Below are positions 1-5,656 of a stretch of 11,395 nt of DNA, piece after piece. The DNA is from Sulfuricellaceae bacterium (GTDB lineage: Bacteria; Pseudomonadota; Gammaproteobacteria; Burkholderiales; UBA9220): positions 1 through 11,395 of the forward strand of contig JAIOJO010000340.1 in NCBI GenBank assembly GCA_019911985.1. The letters run 5' to 3'. The translations under genes were made by a program, and so were the position numbers. How positions within the stretch are numbered: position 1 is the stretch's first letter; every line of letters starts with the position of its first letter. A model generated the notes under the pieces. The model was not told where the DNA came from. It searched no databases and was given only the letters and a program-made list of their open reading frames with translations.

Positions 1-7
1 TATTAAA

Positions 8-24
8 ACAGCTTCTTAAAGCAT
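8..24 (-). terminator. Weak hairpin plus T-run at end of PilZ gene
   Basis: Read on the minus strand, GCTT-TAAG-AAGC forms a 4-bp stem overlapping the PilZ stop codon and is followed by TGTTTTAA. It may act as a weak terminator. The stem is short, so confidence is low. Confidence 0.25.
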
Positions 25-780
25 ATGGCGTTTGTTTTGTATCAGCTCGCGCTCCTGCACCACGATAAAACGATGCAGCACGTTTTCGCCTATTCTGGAC
101 AAGCCGACGAAGCGGCATCCCATGCTGATTATGGGGTGATCCATGATTTTTTTCGTGGTCGGTTTCAGGCTGCGCACTTCGAGGTCGCACTCCAGCATCC
201 CGGATTTTCCCATGTCGATTTTGCAGCCTTTTAATGTTTGATAAAGCTCGAATGTTTGGCCGGGGTCGCTTAAGGAAAAGCTCATTCCGCCCAGGCTGAC
301 TTCCTCTACCAATAAGCGCATTTCTTCCCCTTCCGGGGGTGTCCATAGCGCATAGGTGTCGCCGGTTTGAATGCGTATCCTGAAGTGTTCCCTGTGCTGG
401 AAGCGGCGCAAGCTAAGCGGAATAGCCGACGAGAAAGCGCTACGCTCCTGATAGGTGCCGAGCCGAGGCTGATCGGAGAAAAATTCGATTTTGACCTGGC
501 CGTGGAAGCCGGAAAAGAAAACCCGGCGGCTGTTGGCGATTTTCTGGTTGATGGCCGGGTCGCCGCAGGCATCGAAAATCAGCCTGTTGCGTTCCGCATC
601 CAATTCCAGGATCAAGGTGGTAATGCTTTCCGTCCCCTCGTTGAACGAAACGCTAAGAAGCTCCGAGTGTTTAATCAGGTAGCGAATGATTTGGATGATT
701 TCCGCCCGCGAAGATATATCGAATTTATTGTTCCCGCCCCCCGCGCCGCCGTGTTCATTCTGTGCCGCCATTAATTTCAT
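16..780 (-). CDS. YcgR-like flagellar brake protein with PilZ domain
   Basis: This 254-residue protein has the two-part layout of YcgR: an N-terminal YcgR_N-type beta domain (about residues 25-115, with the 'RLIFDACGD' stretch) and a C-terminal PilZ domain (about 125-245). The c-di-GMP-binding RxxxR motif is visible as R130-E-H-F-R134. The second motif, usually [D/N]xSxxG, is E160-V-S-L-G-G165, so its first residue is Glu. The conserved 'GCRFVGL' strand (221-227) and the final helix 'LHRFIVVQERE' are present. In the family, c-di-GMP-bound YcgR acts at the flagellar motor to slow swimming; that role here is inferred from homology. It has no signal peptide or membrane segment and should be cytoplasmic. 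It lies downstream of ggt on the same strand. The start is uncertain: neither Met1 nor Met4 has a clear Shine-Dalgarno sequence. Family assignment is firm; the exact target is not shown. Confidence 0.88.
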   Translation of the reverse strand: MKLMAAQNEHGGAGGGNNKFDISSRAEIIQIIRYLIKHSELLSVSFNEGTESITTLILELDAERNRLIFDACGDPAINQKIANSRRVFFSGFHGQVKIEFFSDQPRLGTYQERSAFSSAIPLSLRRFQHREHFRIRIQTGDTYALWTPPEGEEMRLLVEEVSLGGMSFSLSDPGQTFELYQTLKGCKIDMGKSGMLECDLEVRSLKPTTKKIMDHPIISMGCRFVGLSRIGENVLHRFIVVQERELIQNKRHML

Positions 781-899
781 GCCCCGTTTCTTTCTTGCGA
801 TTCAGTTTGGATGGCCCTAAAGACCGGTTCTCGGCCAAGGCGTAGGGTGGCATAACGCTTTCGCCGTGACAACTGCGAACGTCGGGGATTTCGCGTTGT
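781..899 (-). other. Intergenic spacer between ggt and the PilZ gene
   Basis: This 119-base spacer separates two genes on the same strand. I see no convincing terminator after ggt and no clear promoter or FliA-type motif ahead of the PilZ gene, so read-through from ggt is possible. It contains a GTAGGGTGGCATAACGC phrase resembling half of a dispersed hairpin repeat seen in some proteobacterial genomes, but its partner arm is absent. Confidence 0.4.
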
Positions 900-2660
900 T
901 CAGCGCCACGCGATGCCGCTGCCCGATCCGCGCGGATCGCTCGCCGCGGCGGCTTGCCGGGTTCGGCGGTCGATGAATACGGCCTGCATGTTTCCCCATG
1001 GGCGCTGGGTCTGCTCCACCACATGCCCCTTCAATTCCAGGGTTTGCAAAACGTCGGACGGAAAAGCGCCCGGCTCGACCTCGATTTTATCCGGCAGGTA
1101 TTGGTGATGGTAGCGCGGCCGGCTCACGATGTCCCGCACGCTCAGATCGGGCCGATGCACGAAGTCGAGTATCGACAGCAGAACCATGCTGATGATGCGC
1201 GAACCGCCGGGCGCTCCGACGACCAAGGTGCCGCGATCGCTCTCCACAAAAGAAGGCGACATGCTGGAAAGCGGGCGTTTCCCGGGCGCGATGGCGTTGG
1301 CGGCGCTTCCCACCAAGCCGTAGGTATTCGGCACGCCGGGCGCCAGCGAGAAATCGTCCATTTCGTTATTCAAGATAACGCCGGTCGAACCGGCGATAAA
1401 AGTGGAGCCGAACAGCGTGTTGATGCTCAGCGTGACCGCCGCGAGGTTGCCCGCGGCATCGGCGATGGAGAAATGCGTCGTGTTGTTGCCGCCGCTGGCG
1501 CCGTCTATGGCGGGGCCGAGCGCATCGCTGGGCGTGGCGTTGTCGATGTCGATCGAAGCGGCGCGCTCGGCGGCGTAGGCCTTGCTGCGCAGCCGGGCGG
1601 AGGGAATGGCGACGAAATCGGGGTCGCCCAGATAGCGCGCCCGGTCTTGGTAGGCGCGGCGCATGGCCTCCACCGCCAAGTGTATGCGGTCGGCCGTATC
1701 GGCCTTCGCATAGGGCAGCGTTTCGAGGATGTTCAGGCTCTCGGCGAGAACCAGGCCGCCGGACGAGGGCGGCGGGGCGGCGACGATCTTGGCGCCCTGG
1801 TAGCTAAACGTCAGCGGAGCGCGCTCGACGATGCGGTAGCCGGCCAGGTCCCGCTCGTCCCAAATGCCGCCGTGCGCGCGGACGGAACGAAGCAGCTCGC
1901 GCGCCACCCGTCCCCGGTAAAACCCGGCTTCCCGTTTACGCGCAAGGGCCTCGAAAACCTGGGCGAGCTGCGGTTGGCGCAGCCGCATTCCCTGGCGTAA
2001 GGGCTGGCCGTGGGGCATGAACAAAGCCGCTGTCTCGGGGTGCGCCCGCAGTGCGCTGGAGCGCAGGCGGATCATGCTTGCCAGCCGCGCATCGACGGGA
2101 AAGCCTTGCCGCGCCAGGCGGACGGCGGGTGCTAGCGTAACGCGCAAGGGCAGCCTGCCGTAGCGGCGCGATACCCAAGCCAGCGCGGCGGGCGTTCCCG
2201 GAATGGCGGAGGCCAGGGGGCCGTCCAGCGAGGCTCGCGGCAAAGGCCTTCCGTCCGGGGCGAGAAAGGTGTCGGGCCGCGCCGCCCGCGGCGCTTTTTC
2301 GCGCCCATCGACAAAGATGTCGCGCCGGTCGGAAGCGCGATGGAACAGCCAAAATCCGCCGCCGCCCAAGCCCGAGCTATAGGGCTCGACCACCGCCAGA
2401 ACGGCCGCCACCGTGACGGCGGCATCGAAGGCATTTCCCCCGCGCGACAATATTTCCCGCCCGGCCTGCGTGGCGAGCGGGTGAGCGGACGCGATGGCCG
2501 AGCTTGCGGCATAAGACGGGGCGGAACCCATCCACAGTGCCGCCAATGCCAAGAGGAGGAGCGCGCGCGAGAACCGATGCTGCAATACGTTCACTATTTT
2601 TCCGGTCGAGTCGTCCACGGGAACGGAGATTTTACCGTTCTTGCGCCCAGCGGCGTGCAT
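900..2660 (-). CDS. ggt: Gamma-glutamyltransferase precursor (periplasmic)
   Basis: This enzyme transfers or hydrolyses the gamma-glutamyl group of glutathione and related peptides, normally in the periplasm. The 586-residue precursor has a hydrophobic signal segment (about residues 30-50, ending Ser-Tyr-Ala). It should self-cleave before Thr394, the first Thr of 'NNTTHFSIAD', to give a small subunit of about 193 residues with Thr as nucleophile. Other family signatures are in place: 'DGREKAP' with R120, 'SINTLFG' with N414, 'NNEMDDF' (431-437), 'GKRPLSSMSP' (460-469) and the oxyanion 'GAPGGSR' (482-488). Length and order are normal and nothing looks broken. The ATG at 2660 gives an unusually long n-region before the signal helix and has no good ribosome-binding site. 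An in-frame GTG at 2594 (residue 23) would give a more typical signal peptide and may be the true start. Confidence 0.95.
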   Translation of the reverse strand: MHAAGRKNGKISVPVDDSTGKIVNVLQHRFSRALLLLALAALWMGSAPSYAASSAIASAHPLATQAGREILSRGGNAFDAAVTVAAVLAVVEPYSSGLGGGGFWLFHRASDRRDIFVDGREKAPRAARPDTFLAPDGRPLPRASLDGPLASAIPGTPAALAWVSRRYGRLPLRVTLAPAVRLARQGFPVDARLASMIRLRSSALRAHPETAALFMPHGQPLRQGMRLRQPQLAQVFEALARKREAGFYRGRVARELLRSVRAHGGIWDERDLAGYRIVERAPLTFSYQGAKIVAAPPPSSGGLVLAESLNILETLPYAKADTADRIHLAVEAMRRAYQDRARYLGDPDFVAIPSARLRSKAYAAERAASIDIDNATPSDALGPAIDGASGGNNTTHFSIADAAGNLAAVTLSINTLFGSTFIAGSTGVILNNEMDDFSLAPGVPNTYGLVGSAANAIAPGKRPLSSMSPSFVESDRGTLVVGAPGGSRIISMVLLSILDFVHRPDLSVRDIVSRPRYHHQYLPDKIEVEPGAFPSDVLQTLELKGHVVEQTQRPWGNMQAVFIDRRTRQAAAASDPRGSGSGIAWR

Positions 2661-2729
2661 TAATTCGGCACGATGGGCCGGTAGCGTTTTAGCGAGTTTT
2701 TCTCGATGGCTATCCGCGGGATCAGGATT

Positions 2730-2754
2730 TGTTAAGACAGCCTCTTAGAGAGGC
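2730..2754. repeat. Perfect 6-bp inverted repeat similar to the window's first 21 bases
   Basis: GCCTCT-TAG-AGAGGC (2740-2754) is a perfect hairpin. Read on the minus strand it is followed by TGTCTTAAC, which resembles a hairpin plus short T-run. The segment 2730-2750 matches bases 1-21 at 17 of 21 positions, and all four differences are transitions. It lies in the divergent region between ggt and the CAP-domain gene. Its role is unknown. Confidence 0.45.
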
Positions 2755-2761
2755 CGGACGG

Positions 2762-2800
2762 CTCGATTTTCGAGTATCATGGGCGCCAATTCCCTTGGCG
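2762..2800. promoter_or_regulatory. Two inverted repeats directly upstream of the CAP-domain gene
   Basis: CTCGA-TTT-TCGAG (2762-2774) and CGCCAA-TTCCC-TTGGCG (2784-2800) are perfect inverted repeats. The second ends 10 bases before the ATG at 2811, where a Shine-Dalgarno sequence would normally sit, and none is visible there. They could be protein-binding sites or RNA hairpins affecting translation. A TATCAT hexamer at 2775-2780 lies between them and might be a -10 element, but no matching -35 is seen. Confidence 0.35.
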
Positions 2801-2810
2801 AAATAGACTT

Positions 2811-4199
2811 ATGCGACACTTGCTTGGCCTCATTTTTTTGCTCTTTCCGCTGCTTGTCCAGGCCGCCGAAACGCGGATATGGAACCCGTATTTCAACACC
2901 GGCAATCTTTTCGCCAGCTTGACCGACGAGGAGACGGCCGCGCGCAACCAGATCAACCTGCGGCGCGGCCAAGTGGGTCTGGCGACGCTCGCTTGGAACG
3001 GCCAGCTCGAACAGGCGGCGCGCGGGCATTCCAATTATCTGGCGCTGAACAATATCACCGGGCATTACCAGACGGCGGGTAGCAGTGGCTTCACCGGGGC
3101 CGATCCCGGCGCGCGCATCACCAATGCAGGCTATGCCTGGCGCGGCTACGATGAGGTGATCGCCTTCGGGCCGAGCTCCGGCGTCGTCGCGGTGGAAAAC
3201 CTGATGGAGGCCATTTACCACCGCTTCGGGATTTTTAGCACCTATGTCGATGAAATCGGCTCGGGCTTCGCGGATACCCACCCCACCTATACTTACGTGA
3301 TGACCGCCGACCTCGCCACGCGCAATTCCACCTTGCCCTCGCCGGGGGCGAACTGGGTCGGCGTGTATCCCTACAACGGCGAAACCGGCGTGCCGATCGA
3401 CTTCTATTCCGACGAGGAAAGCCCCGATCCCGTCCCCAACGCCAACCGCGTCGGCTACCCCATCAGCATCCATCTCGACCAAAGCCAAACGCTCGGCGTC
3501 ACGAGCTTCACCGTCAGCGCCAACGGCAGCGCACTGCCGACGATCCAGCTCACATCGGTGGACGGTCATACGCCTAAGTCGGCCAGCGCTATCATCCCAA
3601 CCCAGGCATTGACCTACGGCACCACCTACACGGCAAATTTCAGCGGCACAGCCAACGGCGCCGCGCTGAACAAGACCTGGAGTTTCACCACGGTGCCGTT
3701 GAGCAATATTTCCTTCTCTCCGGCCAGCCTCACGCTGGCGCCGGGGCAGACGCAGCAGCTCAAGATACAGGGCGGCAGCGGACGCTATGCCGGTGTCGGC
3801 TGGAGCAACGGCTCGGTCATCAAGGTCGCTTTCGTCGGTACCGACACCTTGCAAATTACCGCCTTGGCGCCGGGCAGCGCCAGCATCACCGTGACCGACA
3901 GCGACAATCGCCAGGGCTCGATGACGGTAAATGTCGCCACGGCCGCGCCCGCACCCAGCGTCAGCGACGCCGACTGCGTTTTCAATTGGGCGGAAAGCCT
4001 CTTCCCCGGCTATTTCCCCAAAGGCCCTCCCACGGAAACCGCCGGCGGCTACACGTTCCGGCATTACGCCCAGACGGGATTTTATCTCGCCACCGACAGC
4101 AATAGCCGCGTGATCGTCCATAATGGATTGGATTGGATACTGAAAGATGTCGGGGCGGTCGGCGATTTTCTGCCCCAGGCCAGAGCTAGCGGCTGTTAG
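2811..4199 (+). CDS. Secreted CAP/SCP-domain protein with Ig-like repeats and Cys-bracketed C-terminal module
   Basis: This 462-residue exported protein starts with a clear signal peptide (residues 1-18, cleavage after Val-Gln-Ala). A divergent CAP (SCP/PR1-like) domain spans about 40-170. Candidate cavity residues are H73, H85 in 'NITGHY', E115 in 'YDEVIAFG' and H137 in 'IYHRFGIF'. An Ig-like segment follows at about 180-295, opening with 'YNGETGVP' and closing with 'KTWSFTT'. A second Ig-like domain of the BID_2 type lies at about 299-376 ('SPASLTLAPGQTQQL', 'ALAPGSASITVTD'). The last 75 residues form a module bounded by C389 and C462, the only two cysteines in the protein. I recognise this module from other betaproteobacterial exoproteins, but no function is known to me. 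CAP proteins in bacteria have varied or unknown roles, so none is assigned. The next gene is 72 bases downstream and probably co-transcribed. No Shine-Dalgarno is visible. Confidence 0.85.
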   Translation: MRHLLGLIFLLFPLLVQAAETRIWNPYFNTGNLFASLTDEETAARNQINLRRGQVGLATLAWNGQLEQAARGHSNYLALNNITGHYQTAGSSGFTGADPGARITNAGYAWRGYDEVIAFGPSSGVVAVENLMEAIYHRFGIFSTYVDEIGSGFADTHPTYTYVMTADLATRNSTLPSPGANWVGVYPYNGETGVPIDFYSDEESPDPVPNANRVGYPISIHLDQSQTLGVTSFTVSANGSALPTIQLTSVDGHTPKSASAIIPTQALTYGTTYTANFSGTANGAALNKTWSFTTVPLSNISFSPASLTLAPGQTQQLKIQGGSGRYAGVGWSNGSVIKVAFVGTDTLQITALAPGSASITVTDSDNRQGSMTVNVATAAPAPSVSDADCVFNWAESLFPGYFPKGPPTETAGGYTFRHYAQTGFYLATDSNSRVIVHNGLDWILKDVGAVGDFLPQARASGC

Positions 4200-4258
4200 C
4201 GGCGGCTGGAGGACGGTTCCGGTTTGTTGCACTTTCGCCCACGATAATTTCTACTATT

Positions 4259-4264
4259 AAGGAG
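4259..4264 (+). promoter_or_regulatory. Ribosome-binding site that sets the start of the following gene
   Basis: AAGGAG is 7 bases ahead of the ATG at 4272 but only 1 base ahead of the ATG at 4266. Normal spacing therefore favours 4272 as the start. Confidence 0.75.
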
Positions 4265-4271
4265 CATGAAA

Positions 4272-5369
4272 ATGTCGCTAAAAACCGGAAGAAATTTATT
4301 AGCCGCACTTCTTTTGGCGGGGGCCTCGGCGGCGAACGCTTTTCCGTTCGCGATCGACGATTTCAAGGTCGTCCAGGACGGCGTGACGATATTCCACGAC
4401 GGTTTCGACGGCGCCACGACACCGCCCGCCGCGCCGAATTTCAGCGACGGGACGGCGGGTGTTTACTGGCCGCGGGGGATTTTTTCCGCGCCCGCGGGCG
4501 GCAAGCTCTCGCTCACCACCGCCGGCACCGAAATTAGTCCGGTCACCCCGAACTATCTGGTGCAGCGCGGCTTGCTCGAACATACGGTCAGCGCGGACGG
4601 CTCCATCAACGCCTCAGCAGGCTTGACCCCCGGCCATAGTTTCGAGGTTTCGGCGATCTACGACCTGAACATGCCGCAAGTGGTAAGCGAAAGCTACGGC
4701 ATCGAACTGGGGGATTGGGCGCAGAAAAATTGCCCCGACTGCGTGCGCATGGCCGTACTCATGAACGATAAAGGCAAGGTGAACATCAAGTTCTATAAAA
4801 TCAACCCGGCCACCCAGCTAAAGACCGACATCTCGTCGGTAACGGCCGATGCCACGCACCCGCAAATTCTGCTCAAGCTGAAGAAAAGCGATGCGGCGTC
4901 GAATACGGTAACGGCTTCCTACACTTATATCGACAACGGCGTGCCCGGCACCGAGGTGCCGATGGCCGGAAGCACCACGATTTTCAATGTCCAGCAATAT
5001 TCCTTGGCGAGCTTTTTGGCCTACACGCCGGTCGCTACGGCTACCGCGCAGGGCAGCAACAGCAACCTGTCGCTGACGGCGCAGGTGAACGGCGCGGGCA
5101 ATTACAGCGGCAAGACGGTGAACGTGTATGTCGCGGCGATCTACGGCGGTCTGGTCTTCTTCAACAACGGCATGAGTTGGGCGCAATGGACAGGCGGAAC
5201 CATGCCGCCCTACGCGAGCGGCGTCAAGGCGGGGGACCGAACGCTTTCCATCCTGTCGAACCTGGATGTGTCGAGCTTGTCCGGAACGACGATTTTTGTC
5301 GGCTACGGGGTGGACCAGGACGACATGATCAACAACACTGCCTACAGTTCGGTGTACACCATCCAATAG
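4272..5369 (+). CDS. Secreted protein of unknown function with C-terminal 'VGYG-DDM' module
   Basis: The 365-residue product begins with a signal peptide (about 1-23, 'LLAALLLAGASAANA', cleavage before FPF). The rest is rich in Ser, Thr, Gly and Ala with beta-strand-like patterning and no membrane anchor. The N-terminal part ('IDDFKVVQDGVTIFHDGFDG', 29-48) resembles the opening of secreted or PEP-CTERM-type proteins, but no PEP-CTERM sorting tail is present. C154 and C157 in 'NCPDC' are the only cysteines and could form a disulfide or bind metal. The last 100 residues or so ('VNVYVAAIYGG', 'FFNNGMSWAQWTGGTMP', 'LDVSSLSGTTIFVGYG', then DDM at 350-352) form a module I recognise from other betaproteobacterial exoproteins without a known function. 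The start at 4272 is chosen by AAGGAG spacing; 4266 adds two residues. It probably forms an operon with the CAP-domain gene upstream. The function cannot be named from the sequence. Confidence 0.8.
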   Translation: MSLKTGRNLLAALLLAGASAANAFPFAIDDFKVVQDGVTIFHDGFDGATTPPAAPNFSDGTAGVYWPRGIFSAPAGGKLSLTTAGTEISPVTPNYLVQRGLLEHTVSADGSINASAGLTPGHSFEVSAIYDLNMPQVVSESYGIELGDWAQKNCPDCVRMAVLMNDKGKVNIKFYKINPATQLKTDISSVTADATHPQILLKLKKSDAASNTVTASYTYIDNGVPGTEVPMAGSTTIFNVQQYSLASFLAYTPVATATAQGSNSNLSLTAQVNGAGNYSGKTVNVYVAAIYGGLVFFNNGMSWAQWTGGTMPPYASGVKAGDRTLSILSNLDVSSLSGTTIFVGYGVDQDDMINNTAYSSVYTIQ

Positions 5370-5377
5370 CCTCTCCA

Positions 5378-5424
5378 GGCGGCGTTCCAATGCAAAGCGG
5401 CCATTTTTGCATTGGAACGCCGTC
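5378..5424. repeat. Long perfect inverted repeat after the secreted-protein genes
   Basis: Bases 5380-5396 (CGGCGTTCCAATGCAAA) are perfectly complementary to 5406-5422 across a 9-base loop, giving a 17-bp stem that a G-T wobble and a G-C pair can extend to 5378/5424. It begins within 11 bases of the stop codon at 5369. It probably stops transcription or protects the mRNA 3' end, but neither strand has a T-run after the stem, so it is not a canonical Rho-independent terminator. It could also be a member of a dispersed hairpin family. Confidence 0.7.
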
Positions 5425-5650
5425 GCGCGTCTTCATTTCATCCTGCCTAAATCGCCTTTGCCCTGGTTTTTTCCCGGAGTCTGAATGGCGCGCGCTTCGG
5501 GAATGCAGGGCATGCGCAAGAAAGAAATCGCTAGAAGGCCTGTCAGGTAATCGGCGCTGCGCCGACTAAGCGGAGTACGGGCAATTTCCCGGTATGCGCC
5601 GCATCGGCCCGGCGACGGGTGGCGGAGCGGACGAATCGAGATCAAGGGAG
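5425..5650. other. Noncoding leader region upstream of the chemoreceptor
   Basis: I see no convincing gene here. A small perfect hairpin TCGGCG-CTG-CGCCGA lies at 5551-5565. I could not identify a FliA (sigma-28) or sigma-54 promoter matching consensus spacing, and no c-di-GMP riboswitch core is recognisable. Confidence 0.4.
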
Positions 5651-5651
5651 G
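5646..5651 (+). promoter_or_regulatory. Strong ribosome-binding site of the chemoreceptor gene
   Basis: GGGAGG, within AAGGGAGG, ends 5 bases before the ATG at 5657. This sets the start there rather than at an in-frame ATG at 5594, which would add 21 residues unlike a chemoreceptor N-terminus. Confidence 0.85.
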
Positions 5652-5656
5652 ATTTT

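Noticed and set aside
837..870. Dispersed repeat of the GTAGGGTGGCATAACGC type
   Set aside because: Only one arm is present and it does not form the expected hairpin, so it cannot be called from a single copy.
2655..2760. Insertion-sequence end suggested by GAGGCTGTC-like sequence near ggt
   Set aside because: No transposase, no matching opposite end and no target duplication is visible; only the weak direct repeat with bases 1-21.
2745..4232. A 495-codon open frame antisense to the CAP-domain gene
   Set aside because: It mirrors the GC-rich coding strand, has no recognisable motif or signal, and covers a protein with a signal peptide and clear domains.
5425..5650. c-di-GMP riboswitch or FliA promoter ahead of the chemoreceptor
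   Set aside because: I looked for the GEMM core and for sigma-28 and sigma-54 spacing, and found no acceptable match.
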